Assembly: GCA_009103225.1 (NCBI GenBank)
Contig: RHPI01000585.1
Span: 185,331 to 249,330, forward strand
Reading direction: 5' to 3'
DNA: 64,000 nucleotides
Source of the DNA: Chlorokybus atmophyticus
Taxonomy: Eukaryota; Streptophyta; Chlorokybophyceae; Chlorokybales; Chlorokybaceae
The translations under genes were made by a program, and so were the position numbers. Shown piece after piece: positions 1-10,072 of the stretch. Positions within the stretch are counted from its first letter, which is position 1; every line of letters starts with the position of its first letter. The notes below the pieces were generated by a model. The model saw only the letters and a list, made by a program, of their open reading frames with translations. It ran no database searches and had not been told where the DNA came from.

Positions 1-988
1 ACTCAATCGGCGCGAGGTTTGTCCACTTCACACGCAGCGGATGCGCGCGCGAACCATGCCGTGCGGCATCCATGATTAGCTCATGACCTAGCACATGTCT
101 CACCAGCTGATAGTCCTCTCGCACGCGCTTGCGCTTGTCGTCTTCAGCTGGTACGTTCTCAATGATGTACGCCATGGGCTGCTCTTGGCCTTGCTGAATC
201 ATGGCAATGACGCGCACCAACTCCCAAAACAATGACGAGCGCGTACCCATCAATCCCTTGCCATGACCAGCCCGTGAATGCCCTTGGCATTCCCACCCCG
301 CTACAAGCAAATCCACATGGCTGGTTGGCGCGAGATGATGTGGCCCCACCAAGCAAATGTCTTGCGGCCATGTGCTTTGAAAGCCCTTCACCGCACCCTC
401 ATGTAGCAGATCTGGATACTTCTTCAACAAAATCCTCACATGATGTTGTGCACCTTGTTGTGCCATTGGCGAAGGGTCCACATAGACGTAGCGCCGCACC
501 TTGATGCCGGCATTTAACACGGCCGCAAGCCCACTTGCAATGCCACCAAACAGCTCCACCATCACGACACCATCCTCGGGCACCTTCCACTCGATGGTGT
601 TGTAGTTGATAGGGGGATGAACAGCTCTCACACCCTCGGGCAGCAACGGCGGCTCCAATGCCATCACATCCTTCATCCATGCTTGGCTAACCTTGTCTCG
701 AGCCTCTTGTTGCCGCCAAGCACGGTGTTGTGCAGCCATTTCCAGCTCTTGCAACTGAGTTTGAGCCATATAGACCAGCTCCGGAGGTCTCCCCTCCTCC
801 ATGTGCGTGGAGACACTCTCCCCCTCCTCCACATGGTCATAGTACATGTTGGTGCTGTCACCAAGCCATCCCTTGACTGAACAGCGACTCAAGCACGCCC
901 AAACAGCAGATGCGGATGTTGGAGACCTCTCAACACCCCCTTGCGTGATGCTCAACGGAAAGTAGGCCTTCTCACCTCCTCCCACACG
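1..988 (-). CDS. Retrotransposon-borne cytosine-C5 DNA methyltransferase domain (partial, runs off window)
   Basis: Seen: on the minus strand the frame stays open from 988 to 1 (329 codons, no stop), in the same frame as the gag-protease ORF and separated from it only by the TGA at 989-991. In order it shows motif I (VELFGGIASGL, about 568-526), motif II (YVYVDPS, about 485), motif IV with the catalytic Cys in GWECQGHS (Cys codon 287-289), motif VI (ENV, 152-160) and a motif VIII-like block ending RVKWTNLAP near the window edge. Known: this is the order of motifs in C5-cytosine methyltransferases, which methylate cytosine in DNA through a Cys nucleophile. Residues before motif I (988 to about 600) are low in recognisable signal. 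Inference: it belongs to the retroelement, lying after the protease where reverse transcriptase would normally begin. Odd: the usual PCQ of motif IV is ECQ. The target-recognition region and any RT/integrase lie outside the window. Confidence 0.88.
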
Positions 989-3385
989 TCAACGCGGCCG
1001 AAAGAACCCTTGTTCGATCCAATTGTCAACGCCGCCGCCGACGGGGAACAAGAAGTCTTGTCCGAGCAGCACATCATACCCCTTCGCATCCGTGATGAGG
1101 CATCGAACCTTGAAGGTCGTGGTAGCACCTCCCAACGCAGTCAAGCATATGTCCACCGGCTGCACCGTTATGCCGCACACGGCCTCTACGGTTCCCGCCG
1201 AGGTATTGATCATGACCGGGCATGGCTCCCACTCCTTGGGGCTGAGTCCCATCCCTTTGACAGCTCTAGCACCCAAAATGACAGGTTGGGCACCTGTATC
1301 CACCAAGACAACATCCGGCACGAAGCCATTTAGGCTGATGTGCCCCCCTCGGTTGTCCACCATCGCCACATTTGGCGATATCTTTTCCCTCAAGGCCGGC
1401 CGAGTGGCGGGAAGCTGTGCCAACATCCCTCCTACACTCCCCACACCTTCCTCTAGCTTGTCTCCAAGCTGAGTGAGAGAACTCGACGCCGACGCCGACC
1501 CCTCCGACGCCGCCAGCTCCGTGCGCGCAGCCATATGGCCTGTTTGCGCCACCATATCTTCATGAGACTTGCTCACGTGATCATGAGACTTTGTCGAGGC
1601 AGTCCTTGTGGTGTCTAGAGCACTTTGCAACAGCTCCACCACGTGTTTCTTGCTGACTCTAAGGTCCTTCAAGCGAACAAGCGGCTGCCCGACCAGCTCC
1701 GCCGCAACGCTCTCCAACGGCGCCGTCAACCCCAAGTTTTCTTCATTGGCTTGAGTTGCGGGCTGTTGGGAAAGCATCTTGGCACCCTCAAGAAGCTTTA
1801 CACACATTTGTAGCAGCTCCTCCACTCTCTTGTGCTCACCACCGCCACCGACGCCGACATCATGTTGCGCCGTTGCCGTAGCGGTCGGCTGCACTTTCGC
1901 ACCCTCCGAGCGCGAACTCTCTTGCTCCAACGGGGTTGTTGGCAGCAACTTGAATGACATAGGCATGCGTGCAGCTGGTGCCCGCATCCTATCATGATCC
2001 ACGCCCTCCTCGCGGACGGGCGCGGCCTCCTCCTCAACCATCCTAGTCGGGGGAGCTGGTGCAGCGTTTTTGCGTCCCGACGCTCTCGTCGTCGCAACCG
2101 CTGCCACCTTAGTGCCTTCGTGAAGCGCACTATACGCGAGGTAGCCTCCAGAGCTGCTTGCCTTATCCTCCGCTCCTCTCTCGGGCCATTTCCCTCGCTC
2201 GAGCATGCTCTTCAACGATGCATACTCCGATTGCATTGCCGCCAATGCCTTTGTCACCTCCGACATTGATGGCTCCGCTCTCACACTCGAGTGAGCTCCG
2301 ACTGCCCCTCCTTGTTGTGGACGCAGCTCCGGATGCTTACTCCAACACTTGGCATCGACATGCTCGCCCTTCTTGCAATGAGAGCACACCATCTTTTTGC
2401 CTTTCCCACAATTCCTTGCAATATGGCCTTGCTCGCCACACGACCAGCATTTGGCACCCGACACACCTTCCACAACCGCGTTGTTGGCGTGCTTGAACTC
2501 CTTTGGCTTCCCACCAGTTGCCTTGCTTGCCGCCGACGTCGCCGCGGGCTTGGAAGAGCTCTTCTCCTCCGAAATCTCAAGCAACTTCAACCCCCGACGC
2601 TGCCGGTCAATGTTCTTGAGGTACTCATGCTGAATTTCTGCCGTCTTGGCCACCTTGAAGACATCCGCAAGCGTGTATGTCCCGAACTCGGACTGAGTGG
2701 TCAACACGGTCTCCACCTTCAGCCTTAAGTCCGCCTCTAGTTGTTGAAGGTACACAACTGCCGCGGTCTGATCCGTCATCACCTTGTAGTCCGTGTCCGT
2801 CAAGAGCTTGAGCATGCGCGTATACATCATCCTCGCCGTCTCCCCGACGTTGCGCTTGAAGAAACTCAGCTTACAAACATTGGCGGGTGTTGATTGTGGG
2901 TAGGTCTTCCTCAAGAGCGCCTTGAACTCAGTCACGGGCTGCTCCTTCTTCCACTCCGCTTCAAACGCAGCCGGTGCGCCGAGCCGCAACGCCCTCTCCC
3001 TCACCTCCAGCTGCTCCTTGAACTCTCTCCACGTGCCAAGAGCTTCATCCTTGAGGTATAGAGGCAACATCTTGAAGGCTTTGTGCTCGTCCCACCCCGA
3101 CTTGTCCCGGTACTCCCATTTGACCATCTCGGAGTCGAAGCGGTCGATGAAGTCCCGTAGGTCCGCCGTGCCAGGCCTCCCACTGAACCTCGGTGTGCTA
3201 TCCATGCTTGCAGCTGAATCATGCATCTCTCCACCCACGTCCTCGATGTCGGACTCCTCGTCACTCGACAACTCCACCTCTTCGGCAAGGCCCTCCTCCA
3301 CCGGAATAATCCTTCCTTTCGCTCCTGTCTTCGAGGGCGGATTGGGTGGGCGTGACTGCCAGTCCTCTTCAGATCTGGTGGGCAT
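989..3385 (-). mobile_element. LTR retrotransposon gag-protease ORF (798 aa)
   Basis: Seen: one uninterrupted 798-codon ORF. A retrotransposon gag-type helical region (about residues 65-260, starting near RFSGRPGTADLRDF) is followed by two CCHC zinc knuckles (C-X2-C-X4-H-X4-C at 313-326 and 334-347), a low-complexity linker, and a retropepsin-like aspartic protease with VDTGA (catalytic Asp about 696) and the hydrophobic-Gly partner motif VLLGQDF (about 776). Known: gag forms the particle, zinc knuckles bind element RNA and the protease matures the polyprotein. This domain set is typical of Ty3/gypsy-like elements. The first ATG (3383-3385) opens the ORF and is followed by an acidic N-terminus. 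The intact length suggests a young copy. Reverse transcriptase, RNase H and integrase would lie beyond the left edge, so the superfamily cannot be confirmed here. Confidence 0.93.
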
Positions 3386-5187
3386 GAACTCGCCTGCAAC
3401 TTGCTTTTACCTCGAGCAAACTCAGCTGATGGGTTGGATGCAAGTGAAGGATGCGTGTCCCCTTGCAAAAGGTAGGCAAGATGACCACAACTTGACTTGC
3501 AATCAGCCGTTCACTCGTGTAGAACAGTCCAAACTCAATCCTCACTCAATGTACATGCTAAGGCAGCCCATACGGTGCATCAAAGTCGCAACAGTGACAC
3601 ACACCCCTTCATGCACAGCAACGAACACGTGCACACACACCATACATCTAAGCATGTGCACAAGCATCCGCTCAGCCAAGAACCTCTTCCCAAAGGTGTT
3701 GCTTGCACTCCAGTAGGCTAACTTGCATCCAACCAACCTAGGAAACAAGCTAGCAAAGCCTTATATACCATCGTCGAGCCCAAGCCCAACCAACTCTCCA
3801 ACTACCCTAACTGTCAGTCTGCACCAGCATAGTAACAGTCATGATGGCGTTGATAAGTAACGGTAGACGGTTAGGAAAGGCTTATCCAAGCCTATCCTCT
3901 TCAAGTACACTTCAAGACGCATCTTTTGACGCCAACCCACGGCCAAACCGCCACTCCAACTGTAAGTTATAGCTTCTTAAAGTCACAACTCCCAAACAGC
4001 TGCGCGGGATACTATAATGACTCAAATATGCTGTCAGCTCGGTATCTGACTGTAGATACGCCTCGAACACAGCTCCCTCACGTCCATGAGGACCCAAACA
4101 TGAGTTCTCAACAAAAACCCAACACATAAACCCTGTAAAATGGCTACGAGAGCCGAAATCCCAAGGTCCATGCCGCCAGCCCCGAGGGCACTATGCGCAT
4201 GACACTACATGCTCGCGCATGACACATGAATGCAACCAGACTGCAATGCACAACTTGCTTACATGCCCAACCTACACCGCCCCTACCTTTAAACATGCGC
4301 CACACCCGCCTGTCTTGCTAATTACAGCATTAGTACGCCCGCCATGCACTTTCCCGCCACCCCCGCCGCCACCAACCTCACAGGCCTTACCTACACACAG
4401 CCAAACAGGCTATCGGGAGTTAAAACTAGCCGTTTTCAACAGCCTGTGCACATACATGGGGCTTGAGCCCGTCAGTTCTGACGCTGCACTACACCAAATA
4501 ATGTGATTTCAACGCCATCAGGTAGCCCACTGCCCATTTAAATATAAACAATAGTAACTCAGCCAATAACCTCAATCACACACCTAGCACGGTCCTTGTC
4601 CGCAGAAAGTGTCCGGAATAACCCGCACTTACCCTAGGTCGATCAATTCAAGGGGTGATCCAGTTCGAGAGCGCTCACAACGTGTCAGCGATCCTTTAAG
4701 AGCAGCTGAGCGATCGTTTTGTGATCTCAGGATCACTTATCAGTAATCACGTGTTTTGACATAGCGGCAAGCGCCTCGGCAGCAACGACCGCCGCCGCCG
4801 GTGCCGCCGCCTCAGCGACCACCCCGGCGCTGACAGGCCTGATCTACAACTTTGTTCTTGTACTAGTAACCCAGAGAAGGAGACGGTCCCACACGACAGC
4901 TGACGTCTTGCGTGGTGTGGATTGCTGGGCCTGCCGTTGCACCAGGCTGCACAAGCTGTTGAGTGTGAGAGGGGAGCTGTGACCTGGCTTCAAGAAGCTG
5001 GTCTGTGGGCCAAGCAGCCAGCCCTGCTCCTCATTTATACATGATACTTGTTCGCATGTAGTAATGCTAGTGGTTGCGCACTCAGCACATGGATGCGTGG
5101 TTAATGTGAGCGTTGCCGGTGGCAATGGACGTTAAATCTTGACGAGCAGCAAAGGCAACTTGTGAGCATAGCAGCAGTAGGAGCAGA
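3386..5187. other. Retroelement leader/probable 5' LTR and spacer upstream of the GT29 gene
   Basis: No convincing gene is visible. The element's 5' LTR should lie here because gag starts at 3385 on the minus strand. A TATA-like TATATAAGG on the minus strand at about 3768-3760 would suit an LTR promoter. LTR ends and a primer-binding site could not be fixed because the partner LTR is outside the window. The right half (about 4500-5187) should hold the promoter and 5'UTR of the gene starting at 5188 and contains a short GCC-repeat stretch near 4785-4815. Confidence 0.4.
3760..3769 (-). promoter_or_regulatory. Candidate LTR TATA box
   Basis: On the minus strand the sequence reads GGTATATAAGG, about 380 bp upstream of the gag start codon and in the right orientation to drive the element. 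It is supported only by motif and position. Confidence 0.35.
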
Positions 5188-8100
5188 ATGCGGTCGCAAG
5201 GATGGGGAGTGGCGTCAGGCTTGGGCTCTAATTGGGGCAGCTTTGAGCTGCCGGCACTCAGCCTGACGCACCACGCCGCTTCGGCCATCCTGCTGACCGT
5301 CACAGTGTACCTGCTGCTCACAGCGCCGCCCGACCGAAACCCGTTGGAAACCTTGGAGCATCCTGGTAAGAGCACCACTAACAGCTACTTACAATTCAAT
5401 GTTCAATCGGTGCGCTTGTTGGTCTCGCTATGCCTTGCATGAAGCTGCCGTCCCCGTCCCCGTCCCCTCCCCTCCCCCCCTAAACACATGCATACACACG
5501 CATAGACACAAGCGCACAGTTGCTCATGGCCATGCACAGCAGCTCTGCTGTGCATGTCCATGAGCTCGTATGTATGCATGATAGCAATAGGATTGCAAGG
5601 GTAGCTTGTGGTACGAAGAAGAGTTTGGATGAGACTTCAAGCTATGCACACAGCAGTGGAAAAGTGAAGGTTGACTTCGCAACTTCTGTGTGTATAGCAT
5701 GCTTGCAACAGTGTGCAGAATAGCGTGTTCTGCTAGATTACGTGGACTCAATGAGTGCTTCAGTGGTACTTGACCAAAGCGGATGGAGTTGAATTGCCAA
5801 CCTGCAGACAGGGCTACAGCTGAGTGTGTACATCTTGGCGCTTGGCAGGTTTTTTGATACGGCCGTGCGCAAAGGGGAGTTGGGGCAGCTCATGTCCAAA
5901 CGGCTGCGCCGGTCACGGGGACTGCGTGAAGGGGGGTTGCCAATGCAGAGATGGCTTTGTTGGTGCGGACTGCAGCTTTGGTACGCATGCTTGCATGCCG
6001 CCACACCAAAGTTGTGCATAATTGCTATGTCAGCATGCATGACAGCATGCAGCAATGTCGTCACAAGCAGTGGCAGTCGCAACTCCATACAATTGTTCAC
6101 ACAGATTGTGACGTGTGATGATGGTCAGTGTGCATGTAAACACACATCATCAAGTGAAGCTTACCCTTTCACAGAGGCTTGTCCCAACAACTGCACGAAT
6201 AGAGGGAGCTGCACGCGAGGGTACTGCGTGTGCACAGCACAGTATGGTGGAGCGGACTGCTCCGTAGGTACACATTGACATGTGTCAACAAACAGTGTTA
6301 GCTTGTTGGCACGAGCCCGTTGACATGCTTCTCTGTTTCTTAGATCGGTTGACGGTGCTCACGAAATCACTGATGGACGGCATTGATTTCAAGCTAACCT
6401 TTCCGAATTCTTGCCCTTTCCTGACCAAAGAGGTGATTCTACCCAACACGTGTACATGCATGGTGTACACCTCTTGCAAAGTTACTTAGCTTGTGATCTC
6501 ACAGCGTGTTTGTGTGTGTGCGTGCTCAGGATTGCAACCGACACGGTGGCAATGAGACGCGGTTCTGGTCTGATGTGATGTCAAAGGAGCAGTCGTATCA
6601 GGTTCGTGTGTACACGCACATGGCAAAGCGTGTATGCGTGGGTGTGCACGCCCTGCATGTGTTGGTGCATGGGTGTGGGTGCCTGTGCGTGCGTGCGCGT
6701 ATGCTCTGAAAACAGTTGGCGTTGTTACAAGTCAAGGTGATTGGAACAGCATGTCCCTTAAAGTGTAGGCATGCATCTGCATGCACATATACGTGTGTGC
6801 GTGTATGTACGTGTGCATGTGCGTGTGCGTGTTGCGACACGCTATGACCTGACTATGCACTGGCTGTCAATTTCAAACAACAGTATTGTTATGTTTGCAA
6901 CCAATGTTGGTCTGATATGCGCATCCGCCGCAGGTGCCCAAAGATCTGTACCAAGTGCTGCCAGACAAGTGTCCCACAATCACGCCAAAGACGTGTGGAG
7001 TTGTTGGAAACTCCGGGACTCTGCGATGGGGCACGCTGGGTGCAGAAATAGATGCACATGACTTGATATATCGGTTCAATCAGGTACGCATGTGTGAACA
7101 ACACGTTATGATGAATGACCTTGACAACAACAACGATAATTACACTAGAACCACCACCACCACCACCACCACCAAGACTACAATAGTGCATCGTTGCACA
7201 ACTTGGGCTTGATTATTCTGTGAAGCTCTGGATTTGTCTTCCACAGGGTCCCACCGAAGGCTATGAGTCGCATGTGGGCACGTTGACGTCTGTCGAGTCT
7301 TTGAATGCAAAGTTTGCGCACGCCCTCGCGCGGGCTGATGAAGGTGGGCATCCAGTGCGTGTGCAGGTCGTGGTTTAGATGAAGTCATGTATTGGTTTCA
7401 ATCTGGCCTGCCAGGGGAGTGGCTGTGGAGGGAAACCACAACAGGGTACATCCTGTTTGAGCCCTGGAAGCTGAGAGATACATATGTAACAATTCGCCAC
7501 AAGAATCCAGAGGTGCAAACAACATCCATGTGGGGTGCAGCTACTGTTTGGCAAACCTGTATTTGTGAGCTCAGATAACCAGCAAGAAGGAACTGAACGA
7601 CCATTGTTGATACATGATGTAACAACTTCGTACTCAACAAATCTCTTCATGCAGATTCGGCTGTGGATGTTTGCACCAGAGTTTGTGGTCCAGGCGCATC
7701 GCATCTATGATCGCTTGCAGGTATGTGGTGATAGGGCGTGCGAGTACTACTTGTCACCGCTGGTGTGTGCGTATATGACTTAGCGCCTTATTCTTGATCA
7801 GGACAATTTGGAAAGGGAAGAGTTTGGTTGTTTTACCGGTGAGAAGCCCATGTCGGGCTTCTATGCAGCACTGTGGCTGCTGTACACATGTGAATCGGTA
7901 AGTCGGCTACTGACTGTTGATGGCTGACACCTTCCAACTCTCCAACGGAGTATTGTATATGTGTCATGTATGTTGCACCCGACAACTCATCACCACACTA
8001 CTGTAGGTGGACTTGTATGGGTTTGTGCCATGGACAGACTCAATGTCACACGGTGGTGGCTGGCGCTATCATTACTTTGATGGTATGCGCATACAATGCG

Positions 8101-9435
8101 TCGAGGTTGCAACGTGTGAGCACATGTGTGCAAGCCCCTCACACACACAAGCATGTTTTTAGGTGAAGAGCCGCGGCGTGGTGCCCACAGCTTCGACGCC
8201 ACGTACTTCATGTACCAGCTTATGAGCATTACTCACCCCGAATTTGTTCTGCACGAGATCGCACCGCCGCCCAACCTTGGCAAGGAGGAAGAAGGGCAGG
8301 AGCTAGCTGATGTTGAAGATGAAGGCAAAGAAGAGGGCGGTGATGAGGATCAAGACAACACTGACGGGCAACAGGTGCGTGTGTGGGTGCGTGCTTGTGT
8401 GCAAGCGTGTTTGCGTGTACGCGCGTACATGCGTTCACGGGTGTTCACACACAGGGTCATGCAGAAGTTGCATGAGTTACAACTAGTCTTGTTGTGTTGT
8501 TGCAGGATGGTGAGGGCACCATACGGCATGTATCCAAACGTAGAGAGCCAGATAAGGTGGATGATGAGGCTGCCGACCGCAAGCCGGACCGTCTCGCGGA
8601 CATTACCACAGCTGAGGATGTCGTTGATGAGAATGAGGAAGAGGAGGAAGACACAGAGGTTGACGAGAATGGTGATGGTGATGGTGATGGTGATGGCCAT
8701 GGCAATGATAACAAGGACAGGCGAGCGGACAACATAGATGCCGAGGAAGACGAGCATGATGCAGCCAACAACAATAATGATGATGATGATGATGATGATG
8801 CCGCCGCCATCAACAAGAGCAACGCTGGCATTCATCGCGAGACAAAGGGTGACACACGTGGAGATGGTGATGGGGTTGAAGTTGAAGATGTAGCGAGCGG
8901 TACAGTGCGTGAAGAACAAGAGCATGAAGGCTCATTAATCAAAACCTTGGTGCTGGCCAAGCATGAAGAAGTGGAAGCAATTGACAGCAACCGTGCCACC
9001 AATGAAGCGCTTGATGCATCGAATCATCAACCACATGAAGAGAAGACTGCTGCACATGCTCGTGTCGACAACGGCATTGCGTATCAAACAACCAATGCTC
9101 AACAGAACGAGCAGAGAGGCTCCAGTAGTTCAACAGACAGATCTGAGACCGGCCAAGGCTCCGGCGGTTACCGAGCCAACACTGCCAGAGCAGGGTCGAC
9201 ACAAACCCAACATTCGTACCAATCAGTGCATCAAGGGCAGACAGTGTTGCGCAAGAGTGGAATCCAAGACGCTCAGGAAAGGGCCACTCGATACTCCACG
9301 CAGAAGGGGATTCAAGTTGACACAAGGTCAAAAGGCTCAGGCTCTTCCTCTACGCTGAACCATCAAGAGTCGGGCTCTGATGAACGCAAACGAAATCCGT
9401 ATAAAAGTAGATATGGCAATCGCATGAGGACTTGA
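5188..9435 (+). CDS. GT29 sialyltransferase-like type II membrane glycosyltransferase with two EGF repeats and a long acidic tail
   Basis: Thirteen phase-consistent exons (5188-5365, 5849-5980, 6175-6267, 6344-6432, 6530-6601, 6934-7083, 7247-7343, 7367-7512, 7655-7720, 7802-7897, 8007-8082, 8163-8374, 8506-9435) give about 778 aa. Seen: an N-terminal hydrophobic anchor (about 30-50), two Cys-rich EGF-like repeats (about 74-101 and 105-132), sialylmotif L around [13 protein letters not shown] (about 209-245), motif S around [16 protein letters not shown] (about 356-378), motif III HYFD (395-398) and a VS-like His in GAHSFD (His about 406). Known: GT29 enzymes are Golgi type II proteins that transfer sialic acid from CMP-sugar; plant relatives act on other substrates. 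The donor sugar in this alga is unknown. Odd: the last roughly 340 residues are strongly acidic and repetitive (Glu/Asp/Gly/Asn), and the acidic residue expected after the VS His is not in its usual place. Alternative: a non-sialyl GT29 family member. Confidence 0.88.
5523..5564. repeat. Near-perfect hairpin in GT29 intron 1
   Basis: Two 20-bp arms (5523-5542 and 5545-5564) match at 19 of 20 positions around a 2-nt loop. It lies inside the intron 5366-5848. Confidence 0.8.
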
Positions 9436-10072
9436 CAGCTAATCTGACATGCTCAGAAACAATAACATGGCTGCCGAGCATACATGACCTGAACTGTCTG
9501 CAACATATCACATCGCTCACAAGACAACTGCACTGCTAAACCTAGACTGTGTCTAGCGCGCAGCACTCTGGTCACATATTGGTTGTTGGAATGCATGACA
9601 TCTGTGGGTACCCATGGATCCGCCCATCATCAATCCCAGTATGTTGCAGGCATTGCCGCATCTTGTTTGTGCAACCAACAGCCTGACACCTGGCAGTTCA
9701 TTTCAACCCAGTGCTATATACCTGGCACCAGCATGGAGCGCGCCAGGCCAGGACATGTTGCATATTTGTTGGTCTCGTCCTCAAATTTGTGTAAGGACTA
9801 GGCTGCAACCTGCCAGCCAAGTCATCACATGGATACAAGTTCACTCTGTCGAGTAATGCCTATCCATTTATGCACGTATGTACATAGGTGAGCACACCAT
9901 GTCACTCTATTAGCCCCAGACCATGCATGCATGGTGATGCAATCGAGGTGAGCGGGCCAGTGTCCAGTCCAGTGCATGCAATCATGCGCTTAAGAGAACA
10001 TGCCAACAGCCTGCGTCAATAGCAAACTACAATTAACAGCAACGCAGCGTGGCAGCAAAGCCATATCTACAG
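9436..10072. other. Spacer between convergent GT29 and CLC genes
   Basis: This should hold the two 3' ends. A 16-bp perfect palindrome built on ATGCAT lies at 9920-9935. No gene is supported. Confidence 0.6.

Noticed and set aside
1-988. Methyltransferase considered as an independent host gene
   Set aside because: It shares frame with gag-protease and abuts it with one stop codon, with no room for a promoter. The choice still depends on sequence beyond the window.
8350-8925. Minus-strand ORF with hydrophobic Ile/Val runs
   Set aside because: It is the complement of the GAT/GAC acidic repeat of the GT29 tail.
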